Shown here: one piece after another, positions 1-8,508 of the stretch
Layout: each line of letters begins with the position of its first letter
Position numbering within the stretch: position 1 is the stretch's first letter
From: Chlamydia suis
GTDB taxonomy: Bacteria; Chlamydiota; Chlamydiia; Chlamydiales; Chlamydiaceae
Assembly (NCBI RefSeq): GCF_900169085.1
Contig: NZ_LT821323.1
Span: 310,001 to 374,000, forward strand
DNA length: 64,000 bases
Direction: 5' to 3'
Made by a program: the position numbers and the translations under genes
The notes under the pieces: generated by a model
The model's input: the letters and a program-made list of their open reading frames with translations, nothing else
Database searches by the model: none
What the model was told of the DNA's origin: nothing

Positions 1-312
1 GCTCGTTTGATCTATCAAACTCCAGGAAGTTCCCTTAGAATATACTTCCGAAAGCGACCCTCCTTTTGTTAATAGAAGAAGCCGATTTCCTAAGCGCACG
101 GCATATTGATTAACAGATTCCTCCTCTTCCGGAGAAGCGGTCCAAGGAACAACACTCAGCAGCTCTGTTGAAGCTAATATTTGCTCTGAAATAGCTCGCT
201 GTTTTTTTGCCTGGGCCTGGCAAGATTTCAAATCCTGATATCCAAAGAAAATTTGGCACCCTAAAAATGCTGCGCTTACTAAAGAAACAAATAATAACGT
301 TCGTTTATTCAT
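1..312 (-). CDS. yidC: YidC/Oxa1 membrane insertase, N-terminal part (cut by window edge)
   Basis: Only the first 104 codons lie in the window; the gene continues past base 1. The ATG is at 310-312 (minus), preceded by a GGAAGAG-type ribosome binding site. The product starts MNKRTLLFVSLVSAAFLGC, one hydrophobic segment ending in a lipobox-like FLGC with Cys19. A periplasmic stretch follows with the pattern YAVRLGNRLLLLTKGGSL, typical of the start of the YidC periplasmic domain in Chlamydia (CT251-like). The family inserts and folds inner-membrane proteins alone or with SecYEG. The identification rests on the N-terminus only; the diagnostic C-terminal Oxa1 core is outside the window. The gene lies downstream of lgt on the same strand, 316 bp away. 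Confidence 0.75.
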   Translation of the reverse strand, partial: MNKRTLLFVSLVSAAFLGCQIFFGYQDLKSCQAQAKKQRAISEQILASTELLSVVPWTASPEEEESVNQYAVRLGNRLLLLTKGGSLSEVYSKGTSWSLIDQTS

Positions 313-628
313 TCTCTTCCGAGGTGGATTCTCTCATGACGGAGATGGAAGCCTCGTTCCTATCACGGTTGCTTTAATTCCCTAATCAACAAAAATCTCT
401 GTAATAAAGATGCTCTTTTCCGCTTTTTTTAGAGAAGCTCATCCTTGCTCTCAATAATTAAGCCCCCTTCTTTCGAATAGAGCTTCACATTATGAAACTT
501 AGCTCATTTTATAGAGGGATTCTTTTCCTTGCACTTGTAAAATACCTTCTTCTCTCGTTCATAAAAAAGTTTAATGTACCCCCCCCCTAGAATATCATGC
601 GGTGCCAGCCTTATTAAGTTGCCAAATT
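313..628 (-). promoter_or_regulatory. yidC leader / lgt-yidC intergenic region
   Basis: This 316-bp stretch separates lgt from yidC, both on the minus strand. It holds a nine-base C homopolymer at 579-587 (G9 in the transcript direction), AT-rich sequence and the yidC ribosome binding site. I find no convincing -35/-10 pair with normal spacing, no strong terminator and no ORF beyond about 18 codons. Confidence 0.4.
579..587. repeat. C9 homopolymer tract
   Basis: Nine consecutive C residues lie 42-50 bp past the lgt stop codon and about 267 bp before the yidC start. It is the longest C/G run I noticed in the window. Runs of this kind are slippage-prone in Chlamydia and other bacteria; here it is intergenic. 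Confidence 0.85.
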
Positions 629-1453
629 TCACACGGCTTTCTTTTTGCTCGCAATCCAAAGAATAGCGCCTCCCAAAAAAATCATAGGAATAGATAACCA
701 TTGTCCTATGGTAAAAAAACTTCCTTCCTCAAGCCACGCTCCCTGATGCGTTTTGAAAAACTCTGCACAAAAGCGAATACCGGCTACCCCAATCAGAGCT
801 CCAGCAGCACTATATCCAGAACCTAAACGAATGGAACCTCGATAGCAAAGTCGGTACAAAATACAAGAAAGCAACAAATAGCCTACCCCTTCATACAACT
901 GAACTGGATGTCTGGGAATCAAATTTCCATCATTAGAGAAAATAACTCCCCAGGGCATAGATGTCGGGGTCCCCAAAATCTCTTGATTCATAAAATTCCC
1001 TATGCGAATCGATAGAGCAGCCCCTCCAAATGCAGCTCCACAAAGATCGCAAATATAAGTCAAAGATAGCATAGGTAAACGACGTATATGTAATCGAGAA
1101 AACGCTGCAGCCCAAAGAATCAAAGCGGCAATAGCTCCGTGACTAGAAAGCCCACCCTTCCATATTTTTATGATTTCCAAAGGATGCTCAAAATAAAAGC
1201 TTCCCCCATAGAAAAGGACGTAGGCAACTCGAGCTCCGATGATAATAACTAAAAGAGCTCCCAAAGCAAAATTTTCTAAACTCGTTCTAAGTTCTTTGCG
1301 TAGCGCAGAGTCTTTGCAAAGCGCTGTTGCCAGCCTAATCCCCGCAAAAGAGGATAAAAAAATGCCTAAAGAAAAAAAGATACCATACCATGATAAGTGA
1401 AGCCCAACTCGCGGGAAAGACAAAAGAGTCCTAGACTGTTCCCAATGTATCAC
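629..1453 (-). CDS. lgt: Prolipoprotein diacylglyceryl transferase
   Basis: Lgt transfers diacylglycerol from phosphatidylglycerol to the lipobox cysteine of prolipoproteins at the inner membrane. The 274-residue product has about seven hydrophobic segments, normal for the family. It carries the conserved SSHGA segment after the GGLSS turn, the RIGNFMNQE signature (family consensus G-R-x-G-N-F-x-N-x-E) and the RHPVQLYE motif near the C-terminus. The reading frame opens with GTG at 1453; an AGAGGTGA ribosome binding site sits a few bases upstream and no in-frame ATG occurs early enough to keep the first membrane segment. The first residue of the signature is replaced (SIRIGN instead of GRIGN). 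Several candidate substrates lie in the window: the lipoproteins at 1704, 18224 and 56870. Confidence 0.95.
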   Translation of the reverse strand: MIHWEQSRTLLSFPRVGLHLSWYGIFFSLGIFLSSFAGIRLATALCKDSALRKELRTSLENFALGALLVIIIGARVAYVLFYGGSFYFEHPLEIIKIWKGGLSSHGAIAALILWAAAFSRLHIRRLPMLSLTYICDLCGAAFGGAALSIRIGNFMNQEILGTPTSMPWGVIFSNDGNLIPRHPVQLYEGVGYLLLSCILYRLCYRGSIRLGSGYSAAGALIGVAGIRFCAEFFKTHQGAWLEEGSFFTIGQWLSIPMIFLGGAILWIASKKKAV

Positions 1454-1703
1454 GTCTTATCACCTCTCTTAAAAAGAAACATTTCTTCTAAAAAAAAGCC
1501 TATGCTGAAACTTTTTTGTGAGCAATCTTGCAAAAATAACTTCTTTCTACAGATTTCTCCCTCCACCATCTATATTAGTTGCTTTTTGAAAATACTCATG
1601 GTAGAGTTCTCTTTAATACATAAGTTCCTCTGGTCTTTTGCGCAAGCTTACAAGAGTGTTAGCAAGGGCGTAAAAAGGAATCGATTTTCTCACCGAGTAT
1701 ATT

Positions 1704-2351
1704 ATGCGAAGATCCTGGTTACTAGCTTCTTTCAGCCTTTTATCTTTGACTGCGACAACCCTTTCTAGTTGTTCTGTATCGACTTCTGGTAGTTATAATG
1801 CCAGGCTATATACCAAAGGAAGCAAGGCTAGAGGAGTTGTGGCCATGCTTCCTGTTTTTTATCGAACAGAAAAATCCGCAGAGATGCTTCCCTGGAATTT
1901 GCAGGCAGAATTTTCCGAAGAAATCTGTAAGCGTTTACACTCATCTGATAAACTGCTTTTAATCAAACACCACGCTCCAGCCGGTGTTGCTGCACAGTTT
2001 TTCTCTCCTACTCCTAACATCTCTCCCGAATTGGCTGCTCAGTTATTACCTGCAGAGTTTGTGGTTGCTACAGAAATTTTGGAACAAAAAACAACAGAAG
2101 ATATTTTAAACCCTTCTATCTCAGCCTCTGTTCGTGTGCGAGTTTTTGACATTCGTCACAATAAAATTTCTATGATATACCAAGAAATTTTGAACGCAAA
2201 TCAACCTCTCGCTTCCGGTAGCAGCGACTACTATCGTTACGGCTGGCGCTCTAAAAATTTCGATTCAACCCCCATGGGACTCATGCATCAGAGATTGTTT
2301 AGAGAGATCGTGGCTCGAGTAGAGGGATATGTCTGCGCAAATTACTCTTAA
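1704..2351 (+). CDS. Predicted lipoprotein (CT253-like)
   Basis: The 215-residue product has a type II signal peptide: basic start MRRSW, a hydrophobic core and an LSSC lipobox with the acylated cysteine at position 23. The mature part is soluble, with no further membrane segment. It includes a segment around residues 100-160 (FVVATEILEQK, then VRVRVFDIRHNKISMIYQE) that resembles the beta-strand pattern of periplasmic lipoproteins, but I recognise no catalytic motif. The equivalent in C. trachomatis is annotated only as a lipoprotein. The start at 1704 gives the only complete signal peptide. The stop is followed after two bases by the CAAX protease start, so the two genes are probably co-transcribed. 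The upstream 250 bp is divergent from lgt. The function is unknown. Confidence 0.85.
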   Translation: MRRSWLLASFSLLSLTATTLSSCSVSTSGSYNARLYTKGSKARGVVAMLPVFYRTEKSAEMLPWNLQAEFSEEICKRLHSSDKLLLIKHHAPAGVAAQFFSPTPNISPELAAQLLPAEFVVATEILEQKTTEDILNPSISASVRVRVFDIRHNKISMIYQEILNANQPLASGSSDYYRYGWRSKNFDSTPMGLMHQRLFREIVARVEGYVCANYS

Positions 2352-2353
2352 AT

Positions 2354-3130
2354 ATGGCAAGTTTAGGACTTTTGCTTGTTTTTGCAGGAATCTCGGCCTT
2401 TCTATCGAAAGGTCTTTTTGTATGGCCTAACCCTGAAAAACATCGCGCTTTGCCGTTCGTCCTGGTATGCATGGGAGCAGCATTGTTTCTTTTGCCGGCG
2501 CTATTTCCGACCGAAACCCTCTTCTCCTCCACATCCGTATCACAAGTCTCTTTTCACGGCGTTTTTGTTTTCAGCGCTTTTCTTTTTTTCCTATTAGGAC
2601 TGCCTCTCCCTATTACAAAGTCTATTTTGTATGCAGGGAGCTCTTCCAGCACGACTTCCTGGTTATCTGCTACAAAATCCGGCGTGCGCATGTGGGTTGT
2701 TACGGTTACAGCAACCCAAATATTAGCGCGATCATTACAATGGATCCTCCCTCTTATTCTACCAAGTCGCCTTTTTCAAGAGCAGGTCATTACAGAAGAA
2801 GTTCGAGAACATCTCTCGCAGGATCCAAAATTTTTGTATATTTGCTGTATAGCCGTGCTCATTCCTATTGCAGAAGAAATCTTTTTCAGAGGAATACTCC
2901 AAAACTTTTTTAAGAACGCGCTTTCCAGACACAAAGCAATCGTGGCGAGTTCTCTTATTTTTGCGGTTACGCACACAGAAGCTTCTTTGGGAAGTTTGAT
3001 TTTTGTTCCGACATTGTTCGTTTTTTCGCTATGCGCAGGCTCTATTTACGAGAAAACACGGCATATAGCCGCCCCCATCACCTTACACATCCTCTTCAAT
3101 AGCTGCCAACTAATCCTGCTGTCGTTATAA
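2354..3130 (+). CDS. CPBP-family (CAAX/Abi) intramembrane metalloprotease-like protein
   Basis: The 258-residue protein has roughly seven to eight hydrophobic segments. It carries the three motifs of the CPBP/Abi family in order: EEIFFRGIL (E-E-x3-R) near residue 173, the F-x3-H motif in FAVTHTEAS near 197, and H-x3-N in HILFNS near 248. The glutamates and histidines form the metal site of the family, whose members cleave prenylated or other membrane proteins; the bacterial substrate is unknown. The start codon is two bases after the stop of the lipoprotein gene, which suggests translational coupling. The convergent SRP RNA gene follows about 30 bp after the stop. The family assignment is firm; the activity is inferred. 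Confidence 0.88.
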   Translation: MASLGLLLVFAGISAFLSKGLFVWPNPEKHRALPFVLVCMGAALFLLPALFPTETLFSSTSVSQVSFHGVFVFSAFLFFLLGLPLPITKSILYAGSSSSTTSWLSATKSGVRMWVVTVTATQILARSLQWILPLILPSRLFQEQVITEEVREHLSQDPKFLYICCIAVLIPIAEEIFFRGILQNFFKNALSRHKAIVASSLIFAVTHTEASLGSLIFVPTLFVFSLCAGSIYEKTRHIAAPITLHILFNSCQLILLSL

Positions 3131-3159
3131 GGAAAGAATAAAAGAAGGTAAGCCAGAGA

Positions 3160-3262
3160 AAACTCCTAGCACAAGAGGACCATCCTTAGGGCTGCTACCT
3201 TCCGATCCTGACCCGGTTCAGAAGTCTCTCATCTTAAGAGGTCCCCAGCTTACGCAATCTTT
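3160..3262 (-). ncRNA. ffs: Signal recognition particle RNA (4.5S type)
   Basis: Read on the minus strand, the window contains GGGTCAGGATCGGAAGGTAG followed by CAGCC (plus positions 3187-3214). This matches the near-invariant tip of bacterial SRP RNA (consensus GGTCAGGTCCGGAAGGAAGCAGCC) that binds the Ffh M domain. The flanks can pair: GGACC near 3241-3245 with GGTCC near 3178-3182, extended by AGC/GCT at 3248-3250 and 3168-3170, giving a single long hairpin of the small bacterial class. A TATGAT hexamer on the minus strand just upstream is a possible -10. Ends are estimated from the paired arms, so they may be off by 5-15 bases. It lies between the convergent CAAX protease gene and mazG. Confidence 0.9.
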
Positions 3263-3309
3263 GGTATCATAAATACTGTTTTCTCTCAACGTTCTTTACT
3301 TAAATTTTA

Positions 3310-3693
3310 TTAAGAAATTTTCTCTTGCTCTTTCATTCGAGACCAATATTCCTCAGCCTCTTCTAAAGAAATTTTGTTATGAGGATCAAAAACATGCGGA
3401 GATCGACGACGCAGTTTTGCTATTGCTTCAGTAAAAACTTCGTCGGCCTTAAGTTTGCCTTCTCTTTCCAATAAGAAACACAAAGTTAATACCAAAGTAA
3501 GAACATCTCCAGCTTCCGAAGCAATCTCAGATGAGGCCTTATTTTCTTGAACAGCATCTGCCAACTCCTGACACTCTCCTGCTATGTGACGTAGCATAGA
3601 ATCAATATTTTGCAAGCTAGTCCAAGGACAAACTCCTTGCAACGCCATTGCTCGCGAAACTGCTGCAAGCTGTAAAATATACTGTTCTTCCAT
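3310..3693 (-). CDS. mazG: MazG-like nucleoside triphosphate pyrophosphohydrolase
   Basis: MazG proteins hydrolyse NTPs to NMP and pyrophosphate and act as house-cleaning enzymes. The 127-residue product keeps a single MazG domain: CPWTSLQNIDSML corresponds to the CPWDxxQTHxSL motif, the E-x2-E metal motif lies in GECQELADAV, and EAGDVL supplies the second acidic pair (E-x2-D). The RRRSPHVF segment after residue 90 also matches MazG. It is half the length of E. coli MazG, which has two domains. The start is ATG with an AGGAA ribosome binding site. The two-hundred base gap upstream is divergent from the DUF21/CBS gene, and the SRP RNA gene lies downstream on the same strand. Confidence 0.85.
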   Translation of the reverse strand: MEEQYILQLAAVSRAMALQGVCPWTSLQNIDSMLRHIAGECQELADAVQENKASSEIASEAGDVLTLVLTLCFLLEREGKLKADEVFTEAIAKLRRRSPHVFDPHNKISLEEAEEYWSRMKEQEKIS

Positions 3694-3891
3694 AATCCAA
3701 ATTCCTGTGTTCCTAAAAAAGTGAGTGATGCGAATACTAAAAAAACACTAAACACATTTCTTACTTAGCCTTTCTAAGGCTTTCCATCTACTGAAGAGTT
3801 CTCCCCCCACCTAGAGAAAAAGTGGATTTCTTCTAGCATTTTTTATAGATAATAAGAATAATCCAGGTCCGCTCATAATAACCCGAGTAGC

Positions 3892-5130
3892 ATGTTCTCT
3901 TCAGTGATTATTGTTTTAACTGCTGTCTTCGTCTTGTGCTCGGGGTTTATTTCTTTATCACACATAGCTCTATTCTCGCTTCCTTCGTCTCTTATAGTCC
4001 ACTACAGTCACTCAAAAAACAAGCGGCTTAGACAAATTGCCAACCTTATGGCTTACCCTAATCATTTGTTGATTACTTTAGTTTTTTTCGATATCGGGAT
4101 CAATATTGGGGTACAAAACTGCATAGCCACACTAGTTGGAGACTCAGCATCTTTTCTATTTACCGTAGGAATCCCTCTTGCTTTAACGCTGATTTTGGGA
4201 GAAATCATCCCTAAAGTCATAGCAATCCCTTACAACGCTCGAATTGCGCGTTTGGTAACCCCCATCATCTTTGTCTCAACGAAAAGTTTTCGTCCTATTT
4301 TTGATTGGGCTATTTCTGGCATTAATTTTATTGTTCAAAAAATGTTAATCCATCAAGAGAGCGATTTCATTCAGCCTCAAGAATTAAAAGAAGTTCTACG
4401 CAGCTGCAAAGACTTCGGAGTCGTGAATCATGAGGAAAGCCGATTGCTGTTTGGCTATCTTTCGATGGAAGAAGGAAGTATTAAAGAAAGAATGAAGCCT
4501 AAACAAGAAATTGTTTTTTACGATGTTCTTTCTCCTATTGAAAATTTGTATCGATTATTTTCTGGACAACGCTATTCCAGAATTCTAGTCTGTAGAGATG
4601 GTCTACAAAATCTTTTAGGTGTTTGTTCTGCAAAATCTTTGATTCTCCATAAAGAAAAAATTCAATCCGCTGACGACCTTCTTCCTCTTCTTCGGAAACC
4701 CCATTACATTCCTGAAACAGTATCTGCTAAAACTGCTTTATATCACCTAGCTAAAGAAGATAGCGGCCTAGGCATCATCATTGATGAATATGGATCTATA
4801 GAGGGATTGGTTACCCAAAACGATCTATTTGAGATTGTTTCTAAAGAAGTTGCTCATAACCGTCCCGTTTCTAAACAATTTGCTCACTCAGACAAAAATG
4901 TAGTTGTCGCAGCAGGAACTTATGAGCTTTCTGATTTTTATGATCTGTTTGGTGTAGATCTTCCTACAACTTCAAATTGCGTTACAATCGGTGGGTGGCT
5001 TACCGAACAATTAGGAGAGATTCCAGAAACTGGAACCAAACTAACCTGGGGACAATTCGTATTTCAAGTACTAGACGCCGCTCCTAATTGTGTAAAGCGG
5101 GTGTATATAAGGAAAACCCATGGAAACTAA
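3892..5130 (+). CDS. DUF21/CBS-domain membrane protein (CNNM/HlyC-CorC type), first of pair
   Basis: The 412-residue protein follows the CNNM/HlyC-CorC architecture: an N-terminal DUF21 membrane domain with about four hydrophobic segments (residues 1-150, including the conserved LGEIIPKVIA segment), a pair of CBS domains (about 195-320, with IIDEYGSIEGLVTQNDLFEIV as a clear second CBS) and a C-terminal CorC/HlyC transporter-associated domain (about 335-410). Family members are linked to magnesium or cobalt efflux; some are called hemolysins on weak grounds. The last 11 bases overlap the start of the second family member, so the two are probably made together and may form a heteromer. The ribosome binding site is weak. 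The transport substrate is inferred from family only. Confidence 0.88.
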   Translation: MFSSVIIVLTAVFVLCSGFISLSHIALFSLPSSLIVHYSHSKNKRLRQIANLMAYPNHLLITLVFFDIGINIGVQNCIATLVGDSASFLFTVGIPLALTLILGEIIPKVIAIPYNARIARLVTPIIFVSTKSFRPIFDWAISGINFIVQKMLIHQESDFIQPQELKEVLRSCKDFGVVNHEESRLLFGYLSMEEGSIKERMKPKQEIVFYDVLSPIENLYRLFSGQRYSRILVCRDGLQNLLGVCSAKSLILHKEKIQSADDLLPLLRKPHYIPETVSAKTALYHLAKEDSGLGIIIDEYGSIEGLVTQNDLFEIVSKEVAHNRPVSKQFAHSDKNVVVAAGTYELSDFYDLFGVDLPTTSNCVTIGGWLTEQLGEIPETGTKLTWGQFVFQVLDAAPNCVKRVYIRKTHGN

Positions 5131-6337
5131 CTCTTTTTTCTTCTGGCTAGGAGTTAACCTCTTTTGTATTTTTATCCAGGGGTTCTTTTCTATGATGGAA
5201 ATGGCGTGCGTATCTTTTAATCGCGTACGCTTGCAATATTATCTTACCAAAAGCAATAAAAAGGCTTCTTATATCAATTTCCTGATTAGACGCCCCTATC
5301 GCCTATTTGGGACCGTTATGTTAGGAGTAAATATTGCTCTACAAATTGGTTCTGAGTCATCTAGAAGATGTTACAGCCTCTTAGGCATCCCTCCTGAATA
5401 TGCTCCTGCAACCCAGATCTTTTTAGTTGTTATCTTCGCAGAACTACTTCCTTTGGCTATTTCTCGAAAAATTCCAGAAAAAATAGCCCTGAAAGGAGCT
5501 CCTATTCTTTATTGCGCGCACTATCTTTTTTACCCACTTATTCAATGTGTTGGCGGCATCACTAACATGATTTATTTCATGTTAAATATTAAAGAAGAAA
5601 CCCTTCAATCAACGCTTAGCCGAGATGAGCTCCAAAAAACATTAGAAACACATCATGAGGAACAAGATTTCAATGTTATTGCGACAAATATCTTCTCCTT
5701 AAGCGTAACTTCTGTAGAGCAAGTGTGTCAATATTTAGACCAAATCCCCATGCTATCAGCAAAAGCTTCCGTAGAAGACTTTTGCCAATTAGTACGTCGC
5801 CACAGGCTAGACTTTGTTCCTGTTTACCACAAAGTTAAAAAAAATATCGTAGGGATTGCTTTTCCGAAAAACCTTATCAATCGGAATCCTTCGGATCCTG
5901 TTGTTCCTTATCTGAACTCCCCATGGTTTGTGACAGCAAAGTCTAAACTTATTCATGTTATTCCAGAATTTCGTAAAAACAGCTCAAACGTAGCTATCGT
6001 TTTAAATGACCAAGGAGAACCTATGGGGGCCTTGGGATTGCATTCCGTATTCAAAACACTGTTCAATACCAGAAATATTGCTCAATTAAAGGCTAAGCCA
6101 ACTTCCTTGATTGAGCGTACTTTTTCCGGAAACACTCCGTTACATGAAATAGAAAACGACCTCAATATTTCTTTTTCAGATAGCGAGTGTAAAACTATTG
6201 CCCAACTTATGTTAAAGCTTCTCGACACGCCTCCGGAGGTGGGATCTTCTATCATTATCAATGGCTTGCTATTAGAGGTGAAAGAGATTTCCTTATCCAG
6301 CATCAAAACTCTTTCCATTAAAGACACTTTACAATGA
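5120..6337 (+). CDS. DUF21/CBS-domain membrane protein, second of pair
   Basis: The 405-residue protein shares the architecture of its upstream neighbour: DUF21 membrane domain (residues 1-150, containing VVIFAELLPLAISRKIPEK where the first protein has LGEIIPKVIA), a CBS region around 200-315, and a C-terminal domain. The second CBS is less typical than in the first protein: the usual DEYG motif reads NDQGEPMGALG. An AAGGA ribosome binding site lies inside the upstream gene. The stop codon at 6335-6337 directly abuts the stop of the convergent cysteine desulfurase gene, so no room remains for a dedicated terminator. The pair probably arose by duplication and diverged; function follows the family (divalent metal homeostasis) by inference. 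Confidence 0.85.
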   Translation: METNSFFFWLGVNLFCIFIQGFFSMMEMACVSFNRVRLQYYLTKSNKKASYINFLIRRPYRLFGTVMLGVNIALQIGSESSRRCYSLLGIPPEYAPATQIFLVVIFAELLPLAISRKIPEKIALKGAPILYCAHYLFYPLIQCVGGITNMIYFMLNIKEETLQSTLSRDELQKTLETHHEEQDFNVIATNIFSLSVTSVEQVCQYLDQIPMLSAKASVEDFCQLVRRHRLDFVPVYHKVKKNIVGIAFPKNLINRNPSDPVVPYLNSPWFVTAKSKLIHVIPEFRKNSSNVAIVLNDQGEPMGALGLHSVFKTLFNTRNIAQLKAKPTSLIERTFSGNTPLHEIENDLNISFSDSECKTIAQLMLKLLDTPPEVGSSIIINGLLLEVKEISLSSIKTLSIKDTLQ

Positions 6338-7462
6338 TTAGGCGTACTGCTGTAAATGCTGTACAACCTGAATCACTTTTTGAGCCGCAACCGAGACGTC
6401 CTCTTCTGAAAGCAAATGGCTAAAAGAAAATCTTAGCGTTGCTAATGAGATCTCTCGCGGGACCTTCATCGCTGTCAAAGATTTAAAAACCGAAGTCGTC
6501 CCTGAAGAACATGCGGAACCGAACCCGCAAGCAACGCCTTCAAGATCTAAAGCTATCTGTAAGACCTCGCCTTCCAACCCAGGAAAAGCTATCGCAGAAA
6601 GATTGCTAACCCTAGAGTCTTCTTGACAAATCACTACGCAATCTGGAAGAGCTTCTCGTATACGCGATTCAAAAGTATCTCGATAGGAGCGCATAGTCTG
6701 AGAGATGCTTAATTGATCCGCCAATATTTTTTTGAAAACATACTGTAAGGAAGCGATTCCGTGGATATGCTCCGTCCCAGAACGACTTCCTCCTTGTTGC
6801 CCACCTCCTAAAAGCATCGGAGATAGTTTCATTTGAGGAGCAATAAGAAGCACACCTATCCCAGACAGAGCATGAATCTTGTGGCCCGAAAAAGCTAACA
6901 TGGAGACTCCCTCTGGGACGCGAATCACCTCTTTCCCCACAATAGCTGTTGCATCGACTATAAGCATCAATCGTCGTTCTTTAGCAAATGCAGCAATAGC
7001 CTCAAGATCAATCCTTGAGCCAATCTCACTATTCACCCATCCTAAAACAATGGCCGAGGTATCCTCCCGCACAGCCTCCTTAATCTGTTCTAAAGAAATA
7101 ACACATTTCTTTGGAATAGGATCTAAATAAGTAACGGAAAGACTTGCTTTTTTTAAAGGTTCGATAACCGCAGGATGTTCCATGCTAGACGTAATAACGT
7201 GGCTTCCTGCAGGAATATTTTGAATAGCTAAATTAAGACTTTCTGTTGCTCCAGCAGTGTAAATTACTCGACACCGATCAAAACCTAAGGCTTTTTCTAT
7301 CAACAACGAGGTCTCTTTAATCAATTGTTTTGTTTTTTTCCCAAAACCGTGAATGCTAGAGGGGTTCCCGAAACCGCCCTCTTCTACAAATAGAGAATGT
7401 AAAAACATCAAGATGCCTGGATCTAAAAAAGCCATGGCATTCGTATCTAAATATATCGCCAT
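6338..7462 (-). CDS. nifS: NifS/IscS-type cysteine desulfurase
   Basis: This PLP enzyme converts cysteine to alanine and a persulfide used for Fe-S clusters and tRNA thiolation. The 374-residue protein begins with IYLDTNAMAFLDP, a variant of the family's IYLDNxATT start. It has GATESLNLAI for phosphate binding, the PLP lysine in SGHKIH (about residue 193) and the active-site loop cysteine in GSACSSGT (about 316), as in the group that includes IscS. A likely client in this window is MnmA, which needs a persulfide donor. The gene is followed after five bases by nothing on its strand; upstream, the PP2C gene ends... the two lie head-to-tail with a 5-bp gap, so they share a transcript. There is no IscU-like gene next to it. 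Confidence 0.92.
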   Translation of the reverse strand: MAIYLDTNAMAFLDPGILMFLHSLFVEEGGFGNPSSIHGFGKKTKQLIKETSLLIEKALGFDRCRVIYTAGATESLNLAIQNIPAGSHVITSSMEHPAVIEPLKKASLSVTYLDPIPKKCVISLEQIKEAVREDTSAIVLGWVNSEIGSRIDLEAIAAFAKERRLMLIVDATAIVGKEVIRVPEGVSMLAFSGHKIHALSGIGVLLIAPQMKLSPMLLGGGQQGGSRSGTEHIHGIASLQYVFKKILADQLSISQTMRSYRDTFESRIREALPDCVVICQEDSRVSNLSAIAFPGLEGEVLQIALDLEGVACGFGSACSSGTTSVFKSLTAMKVPREISLATLRFSFSHLLSEEDVSVAAQKVIQVVQHLQQYA

Positions 7463-7467
7463 AAAAA

Positions 7468-8214
7468 TTAACGCATCCGAACAAGTACAACAGTAGCATT
7501 ATCTTTACCGCCCCGACTATTGGCTAGAGAAATAAGAATATTCCCGCCCTCTTCTAGGGTGGTTGTTTGCGTTAATACCTCTAGCATGTCATGATCAGAA
7601 ACCATGCTAGTTAATCCATCAGAACAGAAAACAAACAGATCCTCTTTCTCATAAAATATCTCTCGAATATCCGGAGACACATGAGGACGACTTCCCAAAA
7701 CGTTTGTCAGAACGTGCCGCCCAGGATACCTATTCATACTTTGTTTTGGAAGCCCATATCGAGCAGCCAAGTGATTTGCAAGAGAGTGATCTTCTGTTAA
7801 TCTTTCTAAGATCTTATTTCGCAATCTATAGACACGACAATCCCCCACATGAAATAGCCAAGCCTTCCCTCTACGGAATTGCATACCGCTCAAAGTTGTT
7901 CCCATTCCTTTAAATTGTTCGTTCAACAATCCCTGACGATAGATCGATAAATTTACTTCTGATAAAATAGTTTTTATAGATTCTTTATACTGTTCGTCTT
8001 CGAAACGCGCCAAATCCATTTTGCGCAGATCTACGAGTTCCATAAGATTGCAAACAGCTTCATAAGAAGCTACCTCTCCAGCACGACGCCCTCCCATTCC
8101 ATCTGCGATGGCAATAATTTGGGAATCACGATTCACCTGCCAAAAATCTTCGTTATTATTCCTGACTAAACCAATGTCGCTTAACCCAAAATATTCAAAT
8201 TCCGCAACAGTCAT
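7468..8214 (-). CDS. PP2C-type serine/threonine protein phosphatase
   Basis: The 248-residue protein is a single PPM/PP2C catalytic domain. The metal-binding and catalytic motifs are complete and in order: GLVRNNNEDFW near residue 15, IADGMGGRRAGEVAS near 37, GMGTTL, HVGDCRVYRL, LTEDHS, CSDGLTSMV and the terminal GGKDNATVVLV. It probably reverses phosphorylation by the chlamydial Hanks-type kinases, one of which (pknD) is also in this window at 51121-53913. It is the upstream gene of a two-gene unit with nifS (5-bp gap). The start is ATG with a GAGGG-type ribosome binding site. There is no signal peptide or membrane segment, so it should be cytoplasmic. Confidence 0.93.
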   Translation of the reverse strand: MTVAEFEYFGLSDIGLVRNNNEDFWQVNRDSQIIAIADGMGGRRAGEVASYEAVCNLMELVDLRKMDLARFEDEQYKESIKTILSEVNLSIYRQGLLNEQFKGMGTTLSGMQFRRGKAWLFHVGDCRVYRLRNKILERLTEDHSLANHLAARYGLPKQSMNRYPGRHVLTNVLGSRPHVSPDIREIFYEKEDLFVFCSDGLTSMVSDHDMLEVLTQTTTLEEGGNILISLANSRGGKDNATVVLVRMR

Positions 8215-8508
8215 TACACCCTCTCCGTCTAGGAGCTTGCCATAGACGGTCGATACACTCGCTAATCGCTTAAGATCTTCGGAGATATATCAAAGATTTT
8301 TTTTAAAAAGAATGCAAACTTTCAGCCCTCACAGACAACCCGCAAGCCTATTCAACACCCAAAGTAAAAATAATTTTTAACGACCTGCTATTTTTTATGG
8401 AGCCATCTAAACAGAAGCATTTTGCTCTGCCAAAAAACCTTACTCAAGTATAGTTTGGTATTAAAAGTTGCTTTTTTTCTAATAAGCTGTACTCTGAGGA
8501 TCGGTACA

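Noticed and set aside
420-560. Two very short minus-strand frames (about 17 and 18 codons) in the yidC leader
   Set aside because: Both are basic and near a weak purine-rich stretch, but nothing distinguishes them from chance in AT-rich DNA.
504-701. Minus-strand ORF of 65 codons overlapping the lgt 3' end
   Set aside because: It crosses the C9 tract and overlaps lgt in another frame, has no ribosome binding site and shows no protein-like features.
1397-1768. Plus-strand ORF of 123 codons across the lgt / lipoprotein intergenic region
   Set aside because: It overlaps the lgt start on the other strand and the lipoprotein signal peptide in another frame; composition is not protein-like.
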